This document shows, one piece after another, positions 24,005-32,154 of a DNA stretch of 43,783 bases (position 1 is the first letter of the stretch; every line of letters begins with the position of its first letter). The translations under genes were made by a program, and so were the position numbers. The DNA comes from Candidatus Saccharimonadota bacterium (GTDB taxonomy: Bacteria; Patescibacteriota; Saccharimonadia; Saccharimonadales; UBA10212). The notes under the pieces were generated by a model. That model made no database searches. It saw only the letters and a list, made by a program, of their open reading frames with translations, and was not told the origin of the DNA. The DNA is taken from assembly GCA_016187175.1 (NCBI GenBank), contig JACPKG010000001.1, forward strand, positions 1 to 43,783, given 5' to 3'.

Positions 24005-25322
24005 TCGTTTTCACCGTCGGCCGCCCGACGCTTTGATAATAAAAACCATGTTCACGGGCCTCATCTAGACTATAGATGTTACGGCCGTCAAAAATCACTG
24101 GGTGCTTTAATGCTCTCCTCATCCGCTTAAAGTCAGGACTCTTAAATATCTGCCACTCTGTGGCGATTATCAAAGCATCGGCACCGTCCAAAGCAGAATA
24201 TTGATCGGCGCAAAATTTCAGATTAGTTTTACCATCCATAAATTTTTTAACACTACTAATTGCTGCGGGGTCGAAAGCTTTGACCTTAGAACCACTAGCC
24301 AAAAGCTCGTCAATAATTTCTAGTGCCGGTGCCTCGCGGATATCGTCAGTATCGGGTTTAAAAGACAGCCCCCAGAGCGCAAAAACTTTACCGGCAATAT
24401 CGCCGCCAAAGTATTTTTTGGCTTTGCTAACAATTGTTTTTTTCTGACGGTTATTAATAGTTTGCACCGCCTTCAGAAGCTTGAAGTCATAGTTGTGGTT
24501 AAGCGCAATTTTTTGCAGAGCCAGCACGTCTTTTGGAAAACAGCTACCGCCATAACCGATGCCGGCAAATAGGAACTTTGAGCCAATCCTGGGATCGGCG
24601 CCGATACCTAGGCGTACCGCGTCGACATCGGCGCCGGTTTGTTCGCACAGGTTGGCAATTTCGTTAATAAAGCTGATTTTGGTTGCCAAAAAAACGTTAG
24701 CGGCGTATTTAGTCATTTCGGCCGAGCGCTCATCCATAAAAATCAGCGGTGAGCTTTGCGAGGTAAAGGGTTGGTAAAGTTCGGTCATTTTGGAGCGTGC
24801 TTTCGCCGAATTGGTGCCCACAACAATGCGATCCGGTTTCATAAAATCGTCAACCGCCAAGCCTTCGCGTAAAAATTCCGGATTAGAGATTACATCGAAA
24901 TCGACTTTGGCAGCTTTGGCTATCAGGCGGCGGACTTTCTCGGCAGTGCCAATTGGTACGGTACTTTTATTAACAATGACCGTATAGCTCTGCAGTAGTA
25001 GACCGATTTGTCTAGCAACTGCCAAAACAGCAGATAAGTCGGCACTGCCATCATTATCAGGCGGTGTTGGCAGAGCTAAAAAAATAATTTCGGCGCCGGA
25101 AACGGCTTGACTCATTCGGGTAGTAAAGCTCAGCCGGCCACTGTCAACATTACGGACCAGTAAATCATTAAGTCCCGGTTCGTAAATTGGTGTGCGTTTC
25201 GCCCGCAATTGTTTAATTTTGACCTTATCAATATCAACGCAAACTACGTCATTACCGGTTTCAGCCAAGCAAACGCCAGTTACTAGCCCCACATAGCCAG
25301 TGCCAACAACCGCAATTTTTAT
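23991..25322 (-). CDS. ugd: UDP-glucose 6-dehydrogenase, apparent ATA start codon
   Basis: The protein oxidises UDP-glucose to UDP-glucuronate. It has VDIDKVKIKQL, NPEFLREG, the catalytic GGSCFPKD cysteine and RNIYS near the end. The usual N-terminal VVGTGYVGLV dinucleotide-binding loop is encoded upstream of the first GTG (25292). Reading back, the frame is IKIAVVGTGYVG, and no ATG, GTG or TTG lies between that loop and an in-frame stop at 25347-25349. ATA at 25322 sits six bases after AGAGGA and overlaps the gtrA stop, exactly where a coupled ATG would be. 443 residues from ATA. Confidence 0.88.
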   Translation of the reverse strand: MKIAVVGTGYVGLVTGVCLAETGNDVVCVDIDKVKIKQLRAKRTPIYEPGLNDLLVRNVDSGRLSFTTRMSQAVSGAEIIFLALPTPPDNDGSADLSAVLAVARQIGLLLQSYTVIVNKSTVPIGTAEKVRRLIAKAAKVDFDVISNPEFLREGLAVDDFMKPDRIVVGTNSAKARSKMTELYQPFTSQSSPLIFMDERSAEMTKYAANVFLATKISFINEIANLCEQTGADVDAVRLGIGADPRIGSKFLFAGIGYGGSCFPKDVLALQKIALNHNYDFKLLKAVQTINNRQKKTIVSKAKKYFGGDIAGKVFALWGLSFKPDTDDIREAPALEIIDELLASGSKVKAFDPAAISSVKKFMDGKTNLKFCADQYSALDGADALIIATEWQIFKSPDFKRMRRALKHPVIFDGRNIYSLDEAREHGFYYQSVGRPTVKTNGQK

Positions 25323-25765
25323 ACTCTGTCCTCTTGTAGGGCGACTTCATGATGGCGCCGCCAAATTACAAATTTAGTCCAAGCAAAGTTCCAAAACAGC
25401 CCTGCAGCCGAAGCAATTACTAATGCTACGACGTAGTTCAAGTTGAACGTTTTCACTGCCACAGAGACTATCACTGCACTGCCCAAAATCGCCGACCATG
25501 AGGAAGCATGGAACTGAATTAGCAACCGTTTAATAGATTTATCGCTGCGGTTCTTGTAGGTCCAGTTATTGTGCAGCACAAAATTGTTAAATAGAGCTAT
25601 TTCGCTGGATATAAGCTGGGCAACAAACACATGAAGTCCGATAACTTTGTACAAAGTGGTAAGCAGCGCAAAGTTAATAATAAAGCCCGATGTGCCCACT
25701 ATACAGAAGCGAACAAAATCTATTTTATGGAGGTTTTTGATCTTACCTCCGATGTATACAAACAT
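25319..25765 (-). CDS. GtrA-family membrane protein
   Basis: The 148-residue protein has four membrane helices with the GtrA pattern: RFCIVGTSGFIINFALL, FNNFVLHNNWTYKNRS in the loop, and WNFAWTKFVIWRR at the end. It probably takes part in moving a polyprenyl-linked sugar across the membrane. It is the first gene of the gtrA-ugd-uxs operon. TGCTAACAT (extended -10) ends nine bases before the ATG, consistent with a near-leaderless message. It is divergent from the GT2 gene at 25832, a likely functional partner. Confidence 0.88.
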   Translation of the reverse strand: MFVYIGGKIKNLHKIDFVRFCIVGTSGFIINFALLTTLYKVIGLHVFVAQLISSEIALFNNFVLHNNWTYKNRSDKSIKRLLIQFHASSWSAILGSAVIVSVAVKTFNLNYVVALVIASAAGLFWNFAWTKFVIWRRHHEVALQEDRV

Positions 25766-25774
25766 GTCTTAACT

Positions 25775-25783
25775 ATGTTAGCA
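25775..25783 (-). promoter_or_regulatory. Extended -10 of the gtrA-ugd-uxs operon
   Basis: TGCTAACAT on the minus strand, nine bases from the gtrA ATG, predicts a very short or absent 5' leader. Confidence 0.4.
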
Positions 25784-25790
25784 TGACGGC

Positions 25791-25814
25791 ACGCGCTTCG
25801 CACCGCGCGTTTTT
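25791..25814 (+). terminator. GC-rich hairpin followed by T-run in the divergent gtrA/GT2 gap
   Basis: ACGCGC and GCGCGT flank an eight-base loop and are followed by TTTT. It has the form of an intrinsic terminator on the plus strand. It sits only about 20 bases before the GT2 gene, so it could be a leader attenuator or a structural element instead. Confidence 0.3.
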
Positions 25815-25831
25815 AGATGAATTAAATTTAT

Positions 25832-26551
25832 ATGACTAAGACTAAAAAGTTATCAATTATCATACCTTGCTACAACGAGAAGAATACTATCCGGGAAATT
25901 TTGGCTGAGGTTGACGGCGTTGATCTCGGCAGCACCAAAAAGGAAATCATTATCGTCGACGACGGCTCCACGGACGGTACCCGCGACATCCTAAAAGACT
26001 TGGCCAAGCTGGATAAATCAATCGAAGTACTTTTTCAAGAAACCAACCAGGGCAAAGGCGCGGCCCTCAGGCGCGGTATTTTGCGCTCAACCGGTGATGT
26101 CGTAGTAATCCAGGACGCCGACCTAGAGTACGATCCTCAGGATTACAAACGTCTGCTCTACCCAATTGAGCGCGGCCCGGCTGACGTTGTTTACGGCTCC
26201 CGCTTCAAAGGTGGTGAACCGCACCGGATGATTTATTACCGCCATCAGATAGCCAATAATTTTTTGACGATGCTATCCAACCTTTTCACCGGCTTGAATC
26301 TCAGTGATATGGAAACTTGCTACAAAATGTTTCGTGGCGATTTAGTTCGCAAACTGGCCAAAGAACTAAAGGCCAAACGCTTCGGTTTCGAGCCGGAAAT
26401 AACTGCCCGCGTCGCCAAATCTGGCGCCCGGGTTTACGAAATTGGCATTGCTTACTACGGCCGCAGTAAAGAAGAAGGCAAAAAGATTGGCGTCAAAGAC
26501 GGTATTAAAGCCATCTGGGAAATAATTTACTTCAACTTATTTTCTAGGTAA
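25832..26551 (+). CDS. Glycosyltransferase family 2, polyprenyl-phosphate sugar synthase type (DPM1-like)
   Basis: The 239-residue protein has the GT-A fold motifs LSIIIPCYNEKNTI, IIVDDGSTDGTRDIL and QDADLEYDPQDY, then VYGSRFKGGEP and KMFRGDLV, as in dolichyl- or undecaprenyl-phosphate mannose/glucose synthases. It has no membrane helices. Such enzymes make polyprenyl-phosphate sugars that GtrA-type proteins are thought to flip, which fits its divergent gtrA neighbour. It stands alone on the plus strand, with a palindrome between it and the convergent YfhO gene. Confidence 0.88.
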   Translation: MTKTKKLSIIIPCYNEKNTIREILAEVDGVDLGSTKKEIIIVDDGSTDGTRDILKDLAKLDKSIEVLFQETNQGKGAALRRGILRSTGDVVVIQDADLEYDPQDYKRLLYPIERGPADVVYGSRFKGGEPHRMIYYRHQIANNFLTMLSNLFTGLNLSDMETCYKMFRGDLVRKLAKELKAKRFGFEPEITARVAKSGARVYEIGIAYYGRSKEEGKKIGVKDGIKAIWEIIYFNLFSR

Positions 26552-26569
26552 AATATTTAAACTCCTCAA

Positions 26570-26593
26570 AATTACTTAACTAGTTAAGTAATT
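26570..26593. repeat. Perfect 24-bp palindrome between convergent genes
   Basis: AATTACTTAACT is followed immediately by its reverse complement. It lies in the 64-base gap where the GT2 and YfhO genes converge, so it is a candidate bidirectional stop for transcription, although no T-run follows on either strand. Confidence 0.45.
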
Positions 26594-26615
26594 AACAGCG
26601 AACGGGTCAAGAATT

Positions 26616-28664
26616 TTATAGAATTTTCAAGGGTTTGTAGCTTAGTTCGATGATGTGCTTACCGGGCGGTGCGTCAAATGACTTAAACAGCGGCGTGTTG
26701 CCAACCGTGTAAGTTTTTAAGGTCGTGGTGTGGCCATCAATTTTGAGTGTCCAGCCCGGATAGGCAATTTCCGACATTATGACAACAGTGTTATTATCAA
26801 CATTCAGCGAATATTTCTGATAGTTATCGCGGTAGTTTATAGTCGTTACACCCAGCGGCTGGTAGTCACTACGCACAGTTGAGCCCGGCTGGGCGGAAGT
26901 AAACATCTTTGGTAGAGCGCTAGACCGTTTAACTACATATATACTGGCAGACTGATCGCTATAAACTACCTCTTGTCCTGGCAATGACTGTTTGTCAATT
27001 TCCAGTTGTACGCCTAGCAGGTCGCGGACAAATTCCATATCGTAGCGGCCTTGCTTGTTAAATTCAAAATATGGCGCATATATTGTTGCGCCGTAACCAC
27101 CAGTCGTCTGGACTTTATAAACATTACCTATGTTTACTGGCAGGGCGCTATCACTAACTTCCACGCGGTATTGGCCGTTGGTCTGTTCTAGGATATTAAG
27201 TAAGAACCACAGCGTGTTGACAGCGGCGGTTAAAATGATCAGGCCACCAAGAGTAATTTGCCTAGTTTTCTCAACTTGTAAATAGGCCAACGCTACCAAG
27301 GCTAGTCCTAGCAGCAAGTTTTGCAGCGCAAAGTGCAGGCTGAAAATGTGGTCGCGCAGCAAAAATAGATAAAGCGAGTTAATTAACAAAAAAGCACCGG
27401 CGGACGCCAGGCCCAACCTTTGGCGCTTTGTTAGTCTTAGGCCGGCGACAGCTGAAAGGGCGGCGGCCAGAACAATCATTAACGCCAGATGAAAGAGAAT
27501 GGAATAGCGGCCAAGTTGCCGGATTTGGTAAACAAACGGCAGTTCGTATAAAACTACCGCTAGCCAAGTGACGTAACCAAGCATGGCGACAATACTAAAA
27601 ATCAGCAAGGATTTGGCAAATAATGCCTGCTGCGCCCAGATCTTTGTCTTTTTAAACTGTTCCCTGCCCCAAAATACTGCCAGGATGATGAGAAATAGTG
27701 GTACCAACCCGATAAACAGGTTGTTACCGTCACGAATTTGGTACGCCACCGGATCAATAAGGTTAGCATATTCATGCACGTCAATGTTAAAGGCCTTGGA
27801 AAAATCACCATAGTCAATTTTTTCATCCGGACGAGAATAGCCTTCGGCCTGCACCCGGTAGCTGTTTGGCAGATACCGGGCGCTCAGCCAGACTTGGGGC
27901 GCGGCGATAGCCAAAGCGCAGGCTATAATAACTACCAAACGCTTGGTGCTTGACCATAGCTGCGCCTTCAGTCCGGAAAAGCGCGTGTACTTTTTATAGA
28001 TAAAAACGGCTTCAAAAATAACCAACGCTAAAAAGGCATGAAAAAAGGGCTGGATATGGCCCGACAAAATAATTAAACCCAACGCCAAACCGCTAAATAT
28101 CAGCCAGCGGCGTCTGTTTTGGTTCGGCGCATGATATTTGGCTAAAAAGTAAAGCGGGTAAGGTAGTAGTGCCAAGCCAAAGAAGATAGCTGTCTGCGAA
28201 ACCGAGCGCAGGGCCAGCACGCCGGAAAAAGCAAAGGTTAAGCCGGCCAAAAAAGCCGCCCAGCGCCGGGCGCCCAGTTGTTTAAGTAGTAGAAAGCAGC
28301 CAAAGGCGGCAATTACAAAATGTAGCGCCACCAGCCAGTCTAAGGCAGCCTGCGAAATGCCAGCACCGCTGCCAAATAGCCACACCCAAATAATGTTTAT
28401 AGGGTAGAGAACGCCGGGCTGCAGCTCGCCGGCAAAAGATTGCCCGGAAAATACATTACTGTTCCAAATTGGCAAATAGCCGTCGTGAATGGCGGTGGCC
28501 AGTTTTTGATACCAAGTATAAAATTGGTCAACGTTATCAAGATTAGTAAAAAAGGTCGTTTCGCGAAAAATCAGTACTCCGGAAAGTAGAAAAGTAGTTA
28601 ACAAGCCAAGCAGTAGCGCTATGCCTAAATTTGTCCCCCAAAATAATTTCTTCAACCCTTGCAT
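26616..28664 (-). CDS. YfhO-family multi-pass membrane protein (GT-C-like)
   Basis: The 682-residue protein has about twelve to fourteen membrane helices and the YfhO N-terminal pattern with DNVDQFYTWYQKLATAIHDG and IWNSNVFSGQSFAGELQPG, then a C-terminal extracytoplasmic part with YPGWTLKIDGH and PPGKHIIELSYKP. YfhO proteins are implicated in glycosylating lipoteichoic acids or other surface polymers with polyprenyl-linked sugars. ATG 28664 is chosen over ATG 28679 because GGAGG lies eight bases before it. The gene is alone on its strand. Confidence 0.85.
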   Translation of the reverse strand: MQGLKKLFWGTNLGIALLLGLLTTFLLSGVLIFRETTFFTNLDNVDQFYTWYQKLATAIHDGYLPIWNSNVFSGQSFAGELQPGVLYPINIIWVWLFGSGAGISQAALDWLVALHFVIAAFGCFLLLKQLGARRWAAFLAGLTFAFSGVLALRSVSQTAIFFGLALLPYPLYFLAKYHAPNQNRRRWLIFSGLALGLIILSGHIQPFFHAFLALVIFEAVFIYKKYTRFSGLKAQLWSSTKRLVVIIACALAIAAPQVWLSARYLPNSYRVQAEGYSRPDEKIDYGDFSKAFNIDVHEYANLIDPVAYQIRDGNNLFIGLVPLFLIILAVFWGREQFKKTKIWAQQALFAKSLLIFSIVAMLGYVTWLAVVLYELPFVYQIRQLGRYSILFHLALMIVLAAALSAVAGLRLTKRQRLGLASAGAFLLINSLYLFLLRDHIFSLHFALQNLLLGLALVALAYLQVEKTRQITLGGLIILTAAVNTLWFLLNILEQTNGQYRVEVSDSALPVNIGNVYKVQTTGGYGATIYAPYFEFNKQGRYDMEFVRDLLGVQLEIDKQSLPGQEVVYSDQSASIYVVKRSSALPKMFTSAQPGSTVRSDYQPLGVTTINYRDNYQKYSLNVDNNTVVIMSEIAYPGWTLKIDGHTTTLKTYTVGNTPLFKSFDAPPGKHIIELSYKPLKIL

Positions 28665-28727
28665 CGTTACAGCCTCCATAATAACAGGCTCCCCTCCAGC
28701 GCAACAGGGGTGACTTAAGCTTAAATG

Positions 28728-28736
28728 TGGTATAAT
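28728..28736 (+). promoter_or_regulatory. Extended -10 promoter of the Ig-like/transglycosylase-like pair
   Basis: TGGTATAAT is a consensus extended -10. AAAGGA lies a few bases before the ATG at 28769, so this operon has a normal short leader. No good -35 is seen. Confidence 0.65.
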
Positions 28737-28768
28737 TAGGGGTACAATATCAAAATTAACAAAGGATT

Positions 28769-29329
28769 ATGAAAACTAGAACAAGTAGATACGCTTCTTT
28801 CAAAAACTCAAGATTTGGGCGTCGCAGACTATTTTTACTGTTCTTAATTATCCTGTTAGCGGTTGGTTTGGGGCTAGTTCTTGGGATTGATAAATCGGCA
28901 GATAAAACAGACGGTAACACAACTAGCAAACCCGCTAGTTCTAAGGGCGAACCGGCTCAGGATTCCAACACTGCTACTCCCAGCCCAAAGACGCCGGGCA
29001 ATTCGACTAGCGATTCTGCACCATCCGGCGAAGCACCCAAAACGCCTTACGGAAACTTTGTTAGCAGCCATAGCGCCCGCTTAAATGATGCGGAATTTTC
29101 GACTTGCATCACTTCTACCGGCGCCAAGTGTAAAATCAGTTTTAGTAAAGATAGTACCACTAAGACACTTGATGAAAAAACCACCGATGCCGACGGAGCC
29201 GCTTATTGGACCTGGAAGCCTCAGGACTTGGGCTTAACCGCTGGCAGCTGGCAAATTACCGCCACGGCAACCATGAACGGCAAAATCTCTAGCGCTACTG
29301 ATAACCGCCCCTTTGTAATTCAGCCATGA
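28769..29329 (+). CDS. Membrane-anchored or secreted protein with Ig-like domain
   Basis: The 186-residue protein has a basic N-terminus and a single hydrophobic helix (LFLLFLIILLAVGLGLVLGI), a low-complexity Ser/Thr/Pro/Lys stretch (about 45-90), and a C-terminal beta-rich domain with two cysteines (STCITSTGAKCKISF) and DADGAAYWTWKP, resembling bacterial Ig-like or carboxypeptidase-regulatory folds. It overlaps the next gene by four bases (ATGA), so the two products are made together and may act together outside the cell. No specific family. Confidence 0.75.
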   Translation: MKTRTSRYASFKNSRFGRRRLFLLFLIILLAVGLGLVLGIDKSADKTDGNTTSKPASSKGEPAQDSNTATPSPKTPGNSTSDSAPSGEAPKTPYGNFVSSHSARLNDAEFSTCITSTGAKCKISFSKDSTTKTLDEKTTDADGAAYWTWKPQDLGLTAGSWQITATATMNGKISSATDNRPFVIQP

Positions 29330-31005
29330 TAAAAAGGTCGTTATTTACAATTTGCGCTGCAGTTACTGTTTTTGCTTCTTTGGCCGCTTTGGCGCCTTTT
29401 AAGGTCAACGCCGCCTTTAATCAAAACAATCTTATTGGTGACGGTATGTTCGAAAACAGCGGTACCATGATGGCCGGTGACATCAATAATTTCTTGAATC
29501 GTTACTCAAATAGCTGCATCAGCCCCAATAGCGGTTTTGAGGCTAAAATACCGTCTGGCTACACGCCTTCGGGTGGCTTTACTTTTGGTAATTTTACCAG
29601 CGCTGGTGACGTAATTGCTACCGCGTCCCAAGCCTACGGTATTAACCCACAAGTTCTGCTGGTTACGCTAGAAAAGGAGCAAAGCCTAGTAAACGGTAGG
29701 AATAACTTCGCCGGTTATTGTAACAATGGTGATGAGCACAAATATGCCGCGGCTATGGGCTATGGTTGTCCTGACAGTGGCGGAAGCACTAACTATTCTG
29801 ATGTCAGTCTATACCGCCGCAATGGTGTAGAACGAACCAGTGTCAACACGACTTGCGTCAATTCGGCCGCCAAAGCCGGTTTCTCACAACAAGTAATCCG
29901 TGCCGCTTGGTTGCTAAAATTCAGTCAGCAACACTCTCTAGGCAATGTGAATTGGGCCGTTATTAGAGACAGTTGGGATAATTCCGATGATCCAGCAACC
30001 TGTTACAGCGGACCGATGACTCAAGGCGACCGTGCCCGCTCTAAAACTAGCTCCAGCTGCAACCAAACAGTTTACTACGATGGTTACACCACAATTGACG
30101 GAACTTCCGTGCATATGGACACCGGCGGTACAGCCTCGCTCTACCATTACACACCGCATTTTCATGGCAATCAAAACTTCGTCAGCATTTTTGAGGGCTG
30201 GTTTGGCTCGACCCAATCTGGTTCTTTCACCATTGCCAACACTACCCATCCCGACGGTGCCTTAATCCAAAGTTTCAGCGAACCTGAGGTCTATCAAATT
30301 ATTGACGGAGTCCGCTACCACATTCCCAATATCGATACGTTTAATTCCCACAGTTTTTCATGGTCTGAGGTAAAAGTAGCTACCATTCCAGATAAACAAT
30401 TGCCGGGTGCCGGCAGCAGTAAATTGACATTTAGAGGCGGCACGTTGGTACGCGGTGATGCTTCACCCCAGGTTTATGATCTACGCTGTATGCCAACTTT
30501 CTGTGTCAAAGACCATATTTCTTCCATAGAAGTTTTTAGCGGTCTAGGTCTGGGCTTTATCGACGTCTTAGTACTGCCCCAGGCTCAAGTTGACGGCATA
30601 GCTCAAGACAAAACTATTGCCTCGGCCGATGTGCATATGCAGGATCAGTTGGTTCTGGATAGAAGTAGCGGTAAAGTTTACTTGATTGATACCGGCACCA
30701 AGCGCTGGGTGCCTTCGCTTGAAGTGTTTGCTGCCAACCATTTTAAGTGGTCAAAAGTTAAAACTGCCAAGGCTGGGGATCTGGCATTGTCCGATGGTGC
30801 GAACGTGTCCTTTCCTGAAGGTGCGCTACTGAGACCTAACAGTGATCCGTCCGTCTACGCAGTCAACCAAAACGGCAGCACTTACGAGAAGCGACATATA
30901 ACCAGTGCCACCACGTTTGGCGGCTTAAGCTACCGGCTTAGTGATGTGTTTGTTGTAGACTCTTCATTCTTACCAAGCGCCACTGGCGCAAGCATATCGG
31001 AATAG
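29326..31005 (+). CDS. Secreted lysozyme/transglycosylase-like protein with four-repeat C-terminal domain
   Basis: The 559-residue protein has a signal peptide with a likely cut after VNA (residue 29). The next 270 residues include YGINPQVLLVTLEKEQSLV (about 104-122), a helix-plus-Glu pattern seen in lysozyme-like and transglycosylase-like secreted proteins, many paired cysteines and a HFHGNQNFVSIFEGWFG end. Residues 308-559 are the same four-repeat domain as in the subtilase at 20889. It may cleave peptidoglycan of the cell or of a partner cell; this is inference, as the catalytic residue is not certain. Confidence 0.75.
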   Translation: MIKRSLFTICAAVTVFASLAALAPFKVNAAFNQNNLIGDGMFENSGTMMAGDINNFLNRYSNSCISPNSGFEAKIPSGYTPSGGFTFGNFTSAGDVIATASQAYGINPQVLLVTLEKEQSLVNGRNNFAGYCNNGDEHKYAAAMGYGCPDSGGSTNYSDVSLYRRNGVERTSVNTTCVNSAAKAGFSQQVIRAAWLLKFSQQHSLGNVNWAVIRDSWDNSDDPATCYSGPMTQGDRARSKTSSSCNQTVYYDGYTTIDGTSVHMDTGGTASLYHYTPHFHGNQNFVSIFEGWFGSTQSGSFTIANTTHPDGALIQSFSEPEVYQIIDGVRYHIPNIDTFNSHSFSWSEVKVATIPDKQLPGAGSSKLTFRGGTLVRGDASPQVYDLRCMPTFCVKDHISSIEVFSGLGLGFIDVLVLPQAQVDGIAQDKTIASADVHMQDQLVLDRSSGKVYLIDTGTKRWVPSLEVFAANHFKWSKVKTAKAGDLALSDGANVSFPEGALLRPNSDPSVYAVNQNGSTYEKRHITSATTFGGLSYRLSDVFVVDSSFLPSATGASISE

Positions 31006-31019
31006 ACTAAGATATTGTA

Positions 31020-31997
31020 ATGGCTACCGCTAACAATCATCCGTTGGTTTCGGTGGTGGTGCTTAATTGGAACCGCAAAAAATTTGTCGACCCATTTATG
31101 AAGACCATCATGGCTCAGTCTTATCCCAAAGAGAAATTGGAAGTCTTATTTACTGATAACGCCAGCAGTGACGGTTCGGTGCAGTATATCAAAGAAAAAT
31201 ATGGTGACTTGCCCTATTTAAAAATCGTCCAAAATGATAAAAATTACGGCTACTCTAAGGGCAACAACTTAGGTATTCACCGGGCTAAGGGCGACTATGT
31301 GCTGGTTTGTAATAATGACTTGCAGCTAGAGAAAAATCTTATCGAAGATCTAGTGGCTGTTGCCAAACAAAAACGGGCCGGTGCGACCGTGCCTAAGCTG
31401 GTTTATGCCAATAAAAAAGGCTACCTCAATAATGCCGGTTCGCGGTTGGAGCCTACCAGCGACTGGCCAATCTACGAAGATGGCAAGGATGAAAAAGACG
31501 AGGGTCAATACGATAAAATTCGCGAAATCACGGCCTTTTGCGGCGCCTGTGTGCTATTTAGCCGCCAGTTTTTACACAAGGTCGGCCTATTTGACCCCAA
31601 ATTTTTTATGTACTTTGAAGACGGCGACCTTTCCTGGCGCGGCCAAAAGGCCGGCTTTAAGTTTTTTTATGCTCCCAGGGCCATAGCTTACCATGTCCAT
31701 ACCGGTACCACCACTGAGGGCTCACCGATATTTAATTTTTTTGTTGGCCGCAACAGAATCCTGATTTTGACTAAAAATGCCGAATTTAAAGTTATAGCCA
31801 AGGGCTGGCTAAAAACTTGGCGTGATCACTTGCTGCTGCGGTTGAAGCGACTGTTTCTAGCTGCCGTTGGTAGATATCCCAGACGACTGGCGCTACGCGA
31901 GTTGTTAGCCAGCCAGAGAATGATCTGGGGAGCTATTTTTATGACTCCATATGCCTTGGGTAAGCGATTTCGTATTATTAAAGAAGACAAACTATGA
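31020..31997 (+). CDS. Glycosyltransferase family 2 (rhamnosyltransferase-like)
   Basis: The 325-residue GT-A enzyme has VSVVVLNWNRKKFV, FTDNASSDGSVQYI, NYGYSKGNNLGI and VCNNDLQLEKN, then ITAFCGACVLFSR and FFMYFEDGDLSWRGQKAG. This is the WbbL/rhamnosyltransferase-type layout, and dTDP-rhamnose is made by the rfb operon here, so rhamnose transfer is a reasonable guess. It follows the transglycosylase-like gene by 14 bases. Downstream lies copy B of the 78-bp inverted-repeat element. Confidence 0.88.
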   Translation: MATANNHPLVSVVVLNWNRKKFVDPFMKTIMAQSYPKEKLEVLFTDNASSDGSVQYIKEKYGDLPYLKIVQNDKNYGYSKGNNLGIHRAKGDYVLVCNNDLQLEKNLIEDLVAVAKQKRAGATVPKLVYANKKGYLNNAGSRLEPTSDWPIYEDGKDEKDEGQYDKIREITAFCGACVLFSRQFLHKVGLFDPKFFMYFEDGDLSWRGQKAGFKFFYAPRAIAYHVHTGTTTEGSPIFNFFVGRNRILILTKNAEFKVIAKGWLKTWRDHLLLRLKRLFLAAVGRYPRRLALRELLASQRMIWGAIFMTPYALGKRFRIIKEDKL

Positions 31998-32023
31998 ATC
32001 CGTTGACAGTTTACCTTTTTGAC

Positions 32024-32101
32024 AGGTCCGACCTTGTAAAAAGCAAAGAGATTTTAGGCAAAATCACTAGATTGTACCTATCTTTTTACAAGGTCGGACC
32101 T
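32024..32101. repeat. 78-bp element with perfect 20-bp inverted ends, copy B
   Basis: AGGTCCGACCTTGTAAAAAG at 32024-32043 is the exact reverse complement of 32082-32101, with 38 bases between. The ends match copy A (12076-12152) except for one base. It lies between two glycosyltransferase genes. Confidence 0.75.
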
Positions 32102-32154
32102 TTATCACGATGTAGGGTAAATGGTAAGGGCAAAATTGTTAATAAGGGGTTGTT

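Noticed and set aside
26570-26593. Standard intrinsic terminator
   Set aside because: The palindrome is AT-rich and lacks a T-run on either strand, so it is listed only as a repeat with possible terminator role.
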